Assembly: GCA_900315105.1 (NCBI GenBank)
Contig: OMXX01000150.1
Coordinates: 1-10,609, forward strand
Origin: an uncultured Prevotellaceae bacterium
GTDB lineage: Bacteria > Bacteroidota > Bacteroidia > Bacteroidales > Bacteroidaceae
Length of the DNA stretch: 10,609 bases
Reading direction: 5' to 3'
Position numbers and translations under genes: made by a program. The notes beneath the pieces are model-generated. The model worked only from the letters and a program-made list of their open reading frames with translations. It was not told the DNA's origin and made no database searches. Below are positions 1 through 6,464 of this stretch, one piece after another; position 1 is the first letter of the stretch; every line of letters begins with the position of its first letter.

Positions 1-508
1 TCGCATCAAGCCCTGCTATGTCATCGCTTACTATATGGGAATATACCTCACTACCAATACCACCCGAGAGGGCAATCACCCCCTCATGGTATTTCTCCAT
101 GTCATGATGGTCTGTTCGTGGTCTCATATAGAAGCCATCAGTCCAGGAATTACAGACAATCTTGATAAGGTTTTTATAGCCTTGATAGTTCTTTGCCAAG
201 ACTGTTAAGCGAAAGCCTTTGCAGTGCTTGCAAAGCTTCTTGTCCTCTTTTGCTTCTGGTGCGACATACAGTTCACAACCAATGATAGGCTTAAAAGGTT
301 TCTTCCCCTTCTGTCGTCTTTCGTTGTTGATACGAGAAACATAGTCGAAAAATTCCATCACCCCAAACATATTACCATTGTCTGTAATTGCCATGCCAGG
401 CATCTTGTCTTTGATGGCAGCATCAACCAGTTCCCTTATGCTAGCGCACCCATCATTTATTGAATAATGGGTGTGCACATTCAGATGTACAAAACTTTGA
501 GTTCTCAT
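1..508 (-). CDS. DNA polymerase III alpha subunit (DnaE-type), N-terminal part, divergent copy; runs off the window
   Basis: The minus strand is open from an ATG at 508 to the window edge (169 codons). The product begins MRTQSFVHLNVHTHYSINDG, the usual opening of the PHP domain of a bacterial replicative polymerase. It continues with TDNGNMFG (about residues 51-58), KPIIGCELYVAPE and the strongly DnaE-like WTDGFYMRPRTD (about 128-139). Compared with the active PHP pattern as I know it, three expected histidine positions are changed: HxH reads NVH, TDHGN reads TDNGN, and the histidine before LIVLAKN is an arginine (GFRLTVLAKN). Loss of PHP metal ligands also occurs in enterobacterial DnaE, so this does not mean the polymerase is dead. 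The polymerase domain lies outside the window. The gene starts 18 bp after a 59-aa ORF and downstream of a DnaB-like gene, which suggests an accessory replication or repair cassette rather than the housekeeping dnaE. The family call is secure; the second-copy reading is inference. Confidence 0.9.
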   Translation of the reverse strand, partial: MRTQSFVHLNVHTHYSINDGCASIRELVDAAIKDKMPGMAITDNGNMFGVMEFFDYVSRINNERRQKGKKPFKPIIGCELYVAPEAKEDKKLCKHCKGFRLTVLAKNYQGYKNLIKIVCNSWTDGFYMRPRTDHHDMEKYHEGVIALSGGIGSEVYSHIVSDDIAGLDA

Positions 509-526
509 ATTTGTTCAATTTTATTG

Positions 527-706
527 TTAATCCCATAAATTGCGATAAAATTTACGGAACAAATCAAGCCCTTGCTCGATTCTTCGTTCCTCATCCTCTG
601 TATATGAAGCTGCATATTTCAACAACTCAAAGGCATCTATCATCTTCTGGATGGCATTGTTACAAAGTATGGTAAGTGTTCCATACCTCTTCAACAGGGT
701 AGTCAT
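527..706 (-). CDS. Small helical protein of unknown function (59 aa)
   Basis: ATG at 706 and TAA at 527-529. The product starts MTTLLKRYGTLTILCNNAIQ and ends FRKFYRNLWD; it is charged and probably all-helical. No family is recognised. It ends 18 bp before the DnaE-like start, so it is likely co-transcribed with it. A purine-rich AAGGAG lies about 16 nt upstream of the ATG, rather far for a Shine-Dalgarno. In-frame extension upstream soon meets a TGA with no other ATG between, which favours this start. Its first 47 bases overlap the 32-codon ORF at 660-758 in another frame; of the two, this one looks more like a real protein because of its length and amphipathic pattern. Confidence 0.5.
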   Translation of the reverse strand: MTTLLKRYGTLTILCNNAIQKMIDAFELLKYAASYTEDEERRIEQGLDLFRKFYRNLWD

Positions 707-758
707 GTTGGTGACTATAGCTCTCCTTGTTGTTTGTTTTGTTATGTTTCGGTTTCAT
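660..758 (-). CDS. Very short ORF (32 aa), doubtful
   Basis: ATG at 758 and TAA at 660-662. The product begins MKPKHNKTNNKESYSH and is basic and hydrophilic. Its start overlaps the stop of the preceding 27-aa ORF in an ATGA arrangement, which suggests translational coupling. Its 3' end overlaps the 59-aa ORF by 47 bases. It may be a leader peptide, part of a gene broken by a frameshift, or chance. Confidence 0.2.
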   Translation of the reverse strand: MKPKHNKTNNKESYSHQHDYPVEEVWNTYHTL

Positions 759-838
759 CTTACTCTTTGAAAGTTAAATGGTTGAATAATGATTACTTTC
801 TCGACAAGAGCAATGTCATAGTCATGAATATCTACCAT
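755..838 (-). CDS. Very short ORF (27 aa), possible small protein or leader
   Basis: ATG at 838 and TGA at 755-757. The product begins MVDIHDYDIALVEKVIIIQP. It starts 15 bp after the stop of the DnaB-like gene, with AGGTAG just upstream of the ATG as a possible ribosome site. The TGA overlaps the next ATG (ATGA). Nothing in it identifies a family. The ordered spacing after the DnaB-like gene is the only support. Confidence 0.3.
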   Translation of the reverse strand: MVDIHDYDIALVEKVIIIQPFNFQRVR

Positions 839-853
839 AGTTCTACCTGTTTA

Positions 854-1543
854 TTATGAGGATAAAGACTGAATGTATTCTATTTTCCTTTCATTATTTG
901 TGTAAGTAATAAACTCTAGTAGGTCTTCTGTTGAGCGTTTGTAAAAAGCATCACGATGTAGAAAGGAAATATGTACATCCTCAAAATTATAATCAGAATA
1001 GGATTCACCCATGTCTTCAAGACGAGGCTTTATGTCATTTTTATGGCTATATTCCATTAATTTCCTTATTTGTGCAAATAGGATAACAGAAATGTTATTC
1101 TCTTTTGCCATTTCTTTGAATCCATTTATTATATGTAGCATCTCCTCTTGTCTCGTTTTCGCTAGGCAAGGAGGGGACATAAGTTGTATATCATCAACAA
1201 TAATATAGTTATATTTGCCTCTTCCTAACAATTGACACATATAACTTATTGTAGATGCTGGTGTGTCATCTATCGCAAAAAGGGATTTCATATCATTTGA
1301 GTTGCAGCCAAATCGTTGAAGTCCTTTCAAAACTTGATCTTTACTCATTTCAAGAGAAAAGAATAATACTCTTTGTTTTTGTCTAATGAGAGTTGCAGCC
1401 AAACACCAAGCAAAAACACTTTTCCCCATACGAGGGCGACCTGCGACTAACGAGACAACATCTTTCTTGAAGTTGGTATTGATGAAACTCAGAGGTAACA
1501 GGTTATCCCTCATTACTCCATATTCTGAATTTATATGATCCAT
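854..1543 (-). CDS. DnaB-like replicative helicase, C-terminal ATPase domain only (229 aa)
   Basis: The protein matches the RecA-fold C-terminal domain of the hexameric helicase DnaB. The Walker A is GRPRMGKS (residues 35-42; usual DnaB form GRPSMGKT). The DnaB signature VLFFSLEMSKDQ follows at about 59-70. The Walker B is YIIVDDIQLM (113-122; DnaB has IDYLQLM). The FAQIR segment (156-160) corresponds to DnaB SQLNR, and EDMGES followed by FLHRD matches the DnaB RESG...LYRD region. DnaB is normally about 450 residues with an N-terminal domain that contacts primase and helps hexamer assembly; that half is absent. Nothing resembling it precedes the gene, where a terminator lies instead, so this is a naturally short form or an ancient truncation. 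It probably forms one transcript with the small ORFs and the DnaE-like gene downstream. ATPase activity is plausible; unwinding is unproven. Confidence 0.85.
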   Translation of the reverse strand: MDHINSEYGVMRDNLLPLSFINTNFKKDVVSLVAGRPRMGKSVFAWCLAATLIRQKQRVLFFSLEMSKDQVLKGLQRFGCNSNDMKSLFAIDDTPASTISYMCQLLGRGKYNYIIVDDIQLMSPPCLAKTRQEEMLHIINGFKEMAKENNISVILFAQIRKLMEYSHKNDIKPRLEDMGESYSDYNFEDVHISFLHRDAFYKRSTEDLLEFITYTNNERKIEYIQSLSS

Positions 1544-1571
1544 ATTCTATTAATTTTAAGATTTCATGGTG

Positions 1572-1612
1572 CAAAATAAACAAAGACCCCCGCCAACTGG
1601 TGGCAGAGGTCT
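1572..1612 (-). terminator. Intrinsic terminator after the glycosylase-like gene
   Basis: Bases 1584-1588 (AGACC) pair with 1608-1612 (GGTCT), and 1592-1595 (GCCA) pair with 1601-1604 (TGGC), with a 3x3 internal loop and a 5-base apical loop. Read on the minus strand, the hairpin is followed directly by TTGTTTATTTTG (1583 down to 1572), a broken T tract. It sits 28 bp after the stop codon at 1641 and before the DnaB-like gene, so it should end the two-gene transcript. The T tract is interrupted, so termination may be partial. Confidence 0.75.
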
Positions 1613-1640
1613 GAAGGAAAAAGATATTATTTGAAGAAAT

Positions 1641-2840
1641 CTATAACTTCAGAATTACTTCTTTTAGTTCTTTTATTTCTTTGCAAATACCTTCTATAAT
1701 CTCGTTGTCATTATTGCCAAATTGAGAAAACACTTTTTTCCCAATCCAAGCATTCACAGAAATGTTGTAATTACGTCCATTCAGAATTTCCTTTAATTTA
1801 AGGACTTCTTTATCTTGGTTTTTGTCATAACCCTTATTATCATAGTCAATGTGTCTTATTGCTATATAACCTTTCTGTTTATCTGTTATCGTTATTCCAT
1901 ATTGACTATTCAACTTATACCTATGGTTCTTTTCTTCATAGGCCTCAAGATTGCATTCTGATATAACTTTTTCTACGAGAATCCTCACATCCGATATCTT
2001 TATTTGCCTCTTTTTATTGTGGATCCTCTCTTCATATTTCTTGATCTGTTCAGTACACTCTTTGCATATTGATTCAATATCTATATCCTTATAGTTTGTG
2101 ATACTAAAAAGGAATGGGATAATGGAAGCAACAAGATTCAGCTCTTCTCTTGTTTTATATGCTGGGTGTGGGATACCAATACATAGTTTTCCATTAAGAA
2201 CACCTACATAAATATTACCACAAACTTTCTTGTATTCGAACTGGATATTTTCTGACGTTCTTGACAAATTTAAAAGTCTTTCAAAGCATTTCTTTCCACT
2301 AAGGAATATCAAATGCTTTGCAGCAGTTATATTTATTAAATTAAGTGTATATGGGATTGTCTCTACTAATAAGGAATCGCTTATTTCATCTGCTTTTGGG
2401 GTACTGAAAAATGATGCGTTCGTAACAATAATTTTACTATCATCTTCTATTATTGCATTCAATTTAGTCTGTGACAAGCATCTTTTCAAGCCATTCCAAT
2501 ATCTCCATTTTCTATGATTCTCCCATGAGGATGGTTTACCTTCTTCCCTACAGTAATTCCCTTTAAGCAAATGATTTTCGTCTTGATTATTATGGTACAA
2601 GTATGACCAGTTTTTATTTTCACATTGCTCCTTGTAAGTACCTCCACTACCCGGATTAATTCCAACAATCATCAATTCCGGTTCTTCTGAAATCAGAGAA
2701 AGATCAGATTGGGTATAATATGCTAGATTTACCTCCTTACGACTCGCAATTTCATGATACTCTCTGACGGTTTTTTCTGCCCATTTTACAATTTCTTCTT
2801 GAACGTTCATAACATTGTCGGGATTATAATTAGAATACAT
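1641..2840 (-). CDS. Uracil-DNA-glycosylase-superfamily-like protein with unassigned C-terminal region (399 aa)
   Basis: Residues about 50-250 have the layout of a UDG-superfamily domain: LMIVGINPGSGG (57-67) corresponds to glycosylase motif 1 (GINPG, as in the MUG/TDG branch), IIVTNASFFSTP (137-148) to the central strand, HLIFLSGKKCFERLL (176-190) to the strand-helix that usually reads vvvlLG..A...l, and GIPHPAYKT (222-230) to motif 2 (HPS/HPA). Such enzymes flip out a base and cut its N-glycosidic bond. The asparagine in GINPG is the position used for catalysis in MUG/TDG. After a charged helical linker (about 255-285), residues about 285-399 form a second domain that I do not recognise. 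The start overlaps the acidic gene upstream by 11 bp; M11 is an alternative. The fold call is fairly good; substrate and activity are inference. Confidence 0.6.
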   Translation of the reverse strand: MYSNYNPDNVMNVQEEIVKWAEKTVREYHEIASRKEVNLAYYTQSDLSLISEEPELMIVGINPGSGGTYKEQCENKNWSYLYHNNQDENHLLKGNYCREEGKPSSWENHRKWRYWNGLKRCLSQTKLNAIIEDDSKIIVTNASFFSTPKADEISDSLLVETIPYTLNLINITAAKHLIFLSGKKCFERLLNLSRTSENIQFEYKKVCGNIYVGVLNGKLCIGIPHPAYKTREELNLVASIIPFLFSITNYKDIDIESICKECTEQIKKYEERIHNKKRQIKISDVRILVEKVISECNLEAYEEKNHRYKLNSQYGITITDKQKGYIAIRHIDYDNKGYDKNQDKEVLKLKEILNGRNYNISVNAWIGKKVFSQFGNNDNEIIEGICKEIKELKEVILKL

Positions 2841-3162
2841 CTGTTTGGTAGATTTGTTTCACAGTTATCTCATCTTTATCTAACTGGTATAGGCCAGAAG
2901 GCAAATCATCTTGGATTACCTCTCGCTCATAATAATCCATATCCTCATCCACTAAGACTTTTTTATAATAATTCTGCTCGTCTTGTTCAATTCTACCAGT
3001 AAAACATTGGGGAATCTCAAAAGACTCGCCATCATTTACTTCTATTTGATAAGCTTTTAGGCCTTGTTGTTCAAGAAGTTCTCTCGTATTACTATCATCA
3101 TAATAGTCAAGACCATAATCTTCGCAAATACTTTCAATGGTTGGCATCATTAATACAAACAT
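2830..3162 (-). CDS. Strongly acidic small protein (110 aa), possible partner or inhibitor of the glycosylase-like protein
   Basis: No family is recognised. I count 27 Asp/Glu against 8 Lys/Arg in 110 residues, with several Tyr pairs (DYYDD, NYYKK, MDYYERE). No signal peptide or membrane segment is visible. The start could be residue 1, 5 or 6 (MFVLMMPTIES). The stop lies inside the next gene, an 11-bp overlap, so the two are almost certainly co-translated. Known: protein inhibitors of uracil-DNA glycosylase (Ugi, p56, SAUGI) are small, acidic DNA mimics. Inferred: this protein may bind and restrain the glycosylase-like partner, as an antitoxin or immunity protein would. It could also be an ordinary acidic accessory protein. 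Confidence 0.7.
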   Translation of the reverse strand: MFVLMMPTIESICEDYGLDYYDDSNTRELLEQQGLKAYQIEVNDGESFEIPQCFTGRIEQDEQNYYKKVLVDEDMDYYEREVIQDDLPSGLYQLDKDEITVKQIYQTDVF

Positions 3163-3189
3163 AACAATAAAAATTAAAAGTTAAACATT

Positions 3190-3249
3190 TTACAATATTT
3201 CTCTTGCTATCCACGCACTAGCTTCTGCATCTGGGAGGTCGTTATTCAT
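3190..3249 (-). pseudogene. Remnant of a DnaQ-like exonuclease gene: last 18 codons and stop
   Basis: The minus strand reads NNDLPDAEASAWIAREIL then TAA. This aligns without gaps to the last 18 residues of the exonuclease gene at the right edge (HNALADAEACAWIAREIL), covering the Asp of the ExoIII motif. The ExoIII His is missing and the upstream coding sequence is gone. The DNA has diverged clearly, so it is not a recent copy. It directly abuts the HAD-like stub, which shows a deletion joined the two. Confidence 0.75.
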
Positions 3250-3314
3250 TCCTCTGATACATAATAATGTTCCGTATTCTGAACACCGTCAAAATCACGG
3301 AAGATTATCTTCAT
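3246..3314 (-). pseudogene. Remnant of a HAD-like protein gene: first 22 codons
   Basis: ATG at 3314 and TGA at 3246-3248. The peptide begins MKIIFRDFDGVQNTEHYY, which closely resembles the N-terminus of HAD-superfamily proteins that start with FLDFDGVLNT. The DxDGV nucleophile motif is kept, but two positions usually Leu are Arg and Gln, each explicable by one base change. The frame then closes inside the exonuclease remnant. Its ATG overlaps the TGA of the DNPH1-like gene (ATGA), so the two were once coupled in an operon. Confidence 0.65.
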
Positions 3315-3689
3315 GTATCATACTCCTTTTGTAATATGCTGTCTATTATAGGATATATTTCAGTTTCATCCTCATAGGGATGGATGTTATAGAAACTATT
3401 TCCAGCCAGCATTGCGACAAGGTATCTGGAAACGCTCAGCATATGCCAGTTCATAACCAACTCCCAGAGACGGACAAGTACATTCTGCTATCAGTACATC
3501 ACTTTCACGTAGCCAAGTAGTATCTTGGTTGTATATCTCTGTTACAGTTTGCCCCTCTTCTGACAAATTGAGGTTGCCGACATGTTCTGTAAGCACAACG
3601 TCAGACTTCTGAATGTATTTAATCAGTCGTTCATATAGGTTGGCATCAACGCGCCCACCTCGGATTGAACCAGCAAAATATACTTTCAT
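3311..3689 (-). pseudogene. DNPH1/Rcl-like nucleotide N-glycosidase (nucleoside 2-deoxyribosyltransferase fold), broken by internal deletion and frameshift
   Basis: The first frame (3689 down to 3396, 97 codons) reads MKVYFAGSIRGGR, then VVLTEHVG, and ends after SLGVGYELAYAERFQIP with the non-homologous CRNAGWK and a stop. It carries the GSIRGGR phosphate loop (7-13) and the equivalents of the catalytic Asp (D56 in NQD) and Glu (E80 in GYE). The family next has a segment like ILCLFRPQSGRVLSAM. Here a second frame (about 3418 down to 3311) resumes at AMLAGNSFYNIHPYED and ends at a TGA. About 13-14 residues are missing and the frame has shifted. Family members hydrolyse deoxynucleoside 5'-monophosphates; human DNPH1 removes 5-hydroxymethyl-dUMP. 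The gene follows the HKD gene by 40 bp. The 97-aa product lacks the C-terminal part of the fold and is probably inactive. Confidence 0.8.
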
Positions 3690-3729
3690 AATGATATAAT
3701 GGTATTTAAGTCTTTCTCGTGAAAGTGTG

Positions 3730-4245
3730 TCAACATACTATCGGGTCAGGACAGAACTCTCTACGCTTGCATTTCTTGCAATGTTTTCCTATCCATACAT
3801 CATCAAACTGGTTCATGGCCTGTTCTACGATCTCTGGTTCGTCAGTCAATATTCCAGCCTCAAAGTTACGAGTTGTTTCTGCTTTCATTCCTATTCCCGC
3901 ACCTGTGAGATTGGCACTACCTATATATACCTCTTGGCTGTCGAAGACGAGTATCTTGAAATGAACGCGCGGACAGAGCACCCTCTCCAGACGGTCGAAC
4001 AGCACAGGGTATTTGTCGAAGTCCTCGCGGAAATTAGGGCCAGGCTCTTTTGCATGAATGAGTCTCACATCCACGCCACGCCTGATGAGTTGGGCAATGA
4101 GAGCCAGAAACGGCTTTTTCTCTTTGCCCACCTCGATATAAACGTCTTTTATGTCAGCCGTTCCAATCCAAAGAGTGTGCTTCACGGATTGTACCCGTGA
4201 AAGCACCTCTTTGTAGTGGGAAGAGTTTGAGATGTATGTAATCAT
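3730..4245 (-). CDS. Phospholipase-D-like (single HKD) domain protein with cysteine-rich C-terminus
   Basis: A 171-aa protein if it starts at the ATG at 4245, 14 bp after the upstream stop. An in-frame TTG at 4269 would add 8 residues and overlap the upstream gene. The HKD motif is clear: VHFKILVFD (H95, K97, D102) followed by GSANLTGAG (109-117). Enzymes with one HKD per chain, such as the Nuc nuclease and some restriction nucleases, work as dimers, and this protein is of that size. The tail has four cysteines in a C-x2-C-x5-C-x5-C pattern (156, 159, 165, 171), possibly a small metal-binding knuckle. No signal peptide is visible, so it probably acts in the cytoplasm. Its place at the end of the DUF262 operon suggests a nuclease role in defence. 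PLD fold: high confidence; nuclease activity: inference. Confidence 0.85.
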   Translation of the reverse strand: MITYISNSSHYKEVLSRVQSVKHTLWIGTADIKDVYIEVGKEKKPFLALIAQLIRRGVDVRLIHAKEPGPNFREDFDKYPVLFDRLERVLCPRVHFKILVFDSQEVYIGSANLTGAGIGMKAETTRNFEAGILTDEPEIVEQAMNQFDDVWIGKHCKKCKRREFCPDPIVC

Positions 4246-4259
4246 AATGACATAAGTGA

Positions 4260-6464
4260 TTATGTACAAGAGACTATACTTTCAGTTAGATCTTTAAATC
4301 TGTTTTTTGCTTCCAGCGGATTTTCAATTATTGGATAACTCCATTTCCCATCGATAAAACTAAAGCCCAATTTTTCTAATGTTTCTGTTTTTACAGATGG
4401 TTTTGCAGGCATCCTATCTATCCAGGCAATAATCTGATAACCATTATCCAAGATATTCATATCAAGAACGATATTATACACATGGCATTCAGAAAAGAAA
4501 ACGGATATCATACCGTCAGACCAGACCCAAAAGCCATTCCACTTATTCATGTCAACCATATCTTTTTCAAACATCTGACCTCTATGAAAAAGAAGAAAGT
4601 TTGCACTGGCCTTTGTTTTTGCCATCAATTCAATAACTCCCTGAACGTGAATACGTATTTTATGGTCTCTGGAAAAATCAAGAAACGCTTCATTGTGTAC
4701 TAAAGGATAATAGGGTGACTCCACATCTGAAAAGTTATTTATTATGTCATCAAGGCTATCGCAATTAATAAAATCAACGATTTGATCACCTTGACTCTCA
4801 AATAGTTCACGCCATTCTGTACCTGAACATAAGGTCAGATTCGCAGTACCTGTAGACATTGGATATCCACTTATACCGAAAGCCAATAGCGCCCGACGTA
4901 GCTTATTACAGCTTTCAGGTTCAATCCATAAGTCTTTTATCCTATTGTAATAATAATCCAACTTATTTATTGAAGAAGCACTCCAATTAACCAAAGTAGA
5001 AATCCTTCCCTCATAAATTTTAAAGCTTTCTGCATTAGCAAACAATTTCTCAATATGAAGACGCTTTGACTCATCAAATTTGAAATTATTGAGGAAAGAC
5101 AATTTGTTTTTCTCTTCATCAACCTCAAAAGAATCAACTTCTAGTAACGATAAGACGTCCTTTGATGGCAATTTTTTTACTAACTGACACGACCGATATG
5201 CAGGCACTCTAATCGCTTCATTTTGAGATGAACGAGTAACAGGCCTGTATCTTGCCATATTATAAAAGAGATGATATATTCTCTGAATATCTACATCTGT
5301 TGCATCATTATTGTTCTTACAATAGAGCATCGTAGGAAGAATCGAATAGAGATCCTTCTGTGTATAATGTGTCTGATTGTCCGGATAAATAAGATTCGGA
5401 ATCGATAAACAACTATAATCTAGTTCATAAAGTCTTTTATATGCACAGAACCAATCCCATATGCATTTCATTTTAATTGTAATTGGGAACTTGTCATCAC
5501 TGATGTCTATTGTATGATGCCAATCAGCTTCAGAAACACTCTCCAAGACCCTAACACAATGAAGAAAAGCAAGCATACCCTCTGTTGAGGTGTCTATATC
5601 ATTGAGTCTTCTATGTTTCCAAAACCAGGTTTCCATTTCCTCCCAATCCTCTGCCGTATCATGTACGGTTTCAACTCCATTGGTATCAAAAACTTTTCGC
5701 ACATAGTCTGGATTTTCCAGAATAATGAGCGGCTTTAGATTTTGATTAGCAGACAATGGTTCACCTGTGGTGTTTATAACAACAAAGGTCTCTTCGCCAT
5801 TTTGCCTATTATTCATATTATAAAATAGGAACTTTATATGCTCTTGTAAAAAATCGCCCAATGCCTCCAATGCATCTATACCCTTCAGACGATTTATTAT
5901 TGTTTCAAGAGCTCTTAATATACTAAGAATCGTAGGATCTTGATTATATGAGTTCAAAAACCAATACTGAGTCTTTATATCGTTATATAAGACTCTGGAA
6001 TCAAGGAAATAGTGTGTACATAAATCACTAAGGAAATATATAGAACTCTCTCGGATTCCATAGAGCAAATGAGGTTCTTTGTCGTCTTCGTTTAATTCAA
6101 AATTAGAGATTAGCAATTCTCTATATCTATTGTTCACATTTCTATTGATAACTCCCATTATAAGAAATAGGGTCGTCAAGCGTTGTTGGCCATCACATAA
6201 CTGTAGATGATAAGGCTTAAGTTCGTCGTAATAGCCATATATCAATCCCATAGTAATATCCTTATCGGGGGTTTGTTTGAATAGGCCAAGAACACTGTCA
6301 AGGAAAGAATCTACCAGAGATTCTTCACTATCTTTAGAGTATGGATTCCCCCAACAATAGTCTCTCTGTAAATCTGGGATAATAATTTTGTCATTTTCTC
6401 CTGAGAAGATTTCTTTCAAGGAGTATGTATTGCCACTAATTAATTTATTCATTGTTCTTCTCAT
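4260..6464 (-). CDS. DUF262 (GmrS-like) protein without visible HNH domain (734 aa)
   Basis: The N-terminus has the ParB/GmrS-type DUF262 signature: IIIPDLQRDYCWG (27-39), LCDGQQRLTTLFLI (89-102) and FVVINTTGEPLS (227-238). In GmrSD, SspE and BrxU this domain binds and hydrolyses nucleotides and controls a partner nuclease, often against modified phage DNA. The remaining ~480 residues are not assigned. I find no H-x-x-P or N-x-L-x-L signature of DUF1524 there, so this chain probably lacks its own nuclease. The gene overlaps the end of the DUF262-DUF1524 gene by 20 bp (8 bp if M5 at 6452 is used), so the two should be made together and may form a complex. The C-terminus contains many Trp/Phe-rich segments and may recognise DNA or another ligand. 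Confidence 0.85.
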   Translation of the reverse strand: MRRTMNKLISGNTYSLKEIFSGENDKIIIPDLQRDYCWGNPYSKDSEESLVDSFLDSVLGLFKQTPDKDITMGLIYGYYDELKPYHLQLCDGQQRLTTLFLIMGVINRNVNNRYRELLISNFELNEDDKEPHLLYGIRESSIYFLSDLCTHYFLDSRVLYNDIKTQYWFLNSYNQDPTILSILRALETIINRLKGIDALEALGDFLQEHIKFLFYNMNNRQNGEETFVVINTTGEPLSANQNLKPLIILENPDYVRKVFDTNGVETVHDTAEDWEEMETWFWKHRRLNDIDTSTEGMLAFLHCVRVLESVSEADWHHTIDISDDKFPITIKMKCIWDWFCAYKRLYELDYSCLSIPNLIYPDNQTHYTQKDLYSILPTMLYCKNNNDATDVDIQRIYHLFYNMARYRPVTRSSQNEAIRVPAYRSCQLVKKLPSKDVLSLLEVDSFEVDEEKNKLSFLNNFKFDESKRLHIEKLFANAESFKIYEGRISTLVNWSASSINKLDYYYNRIKDLWIEPESCNKLRRALLAFGISGYPMSTGTANLTLCSGTEWRELFESQGDQIVDFINCDSLDDIINNFSDVESPYYPLVHNEAFLDFSRDHKIRIHVQGVIELMAKTKASANFLLFHRGQMFEKDMVDMNKWNGFWVWSDGMISVFFSECHVYNIVLDMNILDNGYQIIAWIDRMPAKPSVKTETLEKLGFSFIDGKWSYPIIENPLEAKNRFKDLTESIVSCT

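Noticed and set aside
1..1543. ImuA-ImuB-DnaE2 mutagenesis cassette
   Set aside because: The ATPase has clear DnaB signatures (GRPRMGKS, FFSLEMSK) rather than ImuA features, and no Y-family polymerase lies between it and the DnaE-like gene.
1572..1583. TTATTTTG as a -7 element for the DnaB-like gene
   Set aside because: It has a mismatch in the TA pair, lacks a -33 element because the terminator hairpin occupies that place, and is better read as the T tract of the terminator.
3156..3163. TATGTTTG on the minus strand, a match to the Bacteroides -7 element, at the start of the acidic gene
   Set aside because: It overlaps the first codons of that gene, and no good -33 TTTG lies at the right distance. 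A promoter there would give a nearly leaderless transcript.
3712..3725. Small perfect hairpin (CTTTC-TCGT-GAAAG) between the HKD gene and the DNPH1-like gene
   Set aside because: The stem is only 5 bp, not GC-rich, and no T tract follows on the minus strand. It is too weak to call a terminator.
224..4703. Plus-strand ORFs of 65-157 codons, for example 224-463, 2230-2517 and 3727-4200
   Set aside because: All lie opposite minus-strand genes with clear family motifs or consistent coding structure, and their products show no recognisable motifs.
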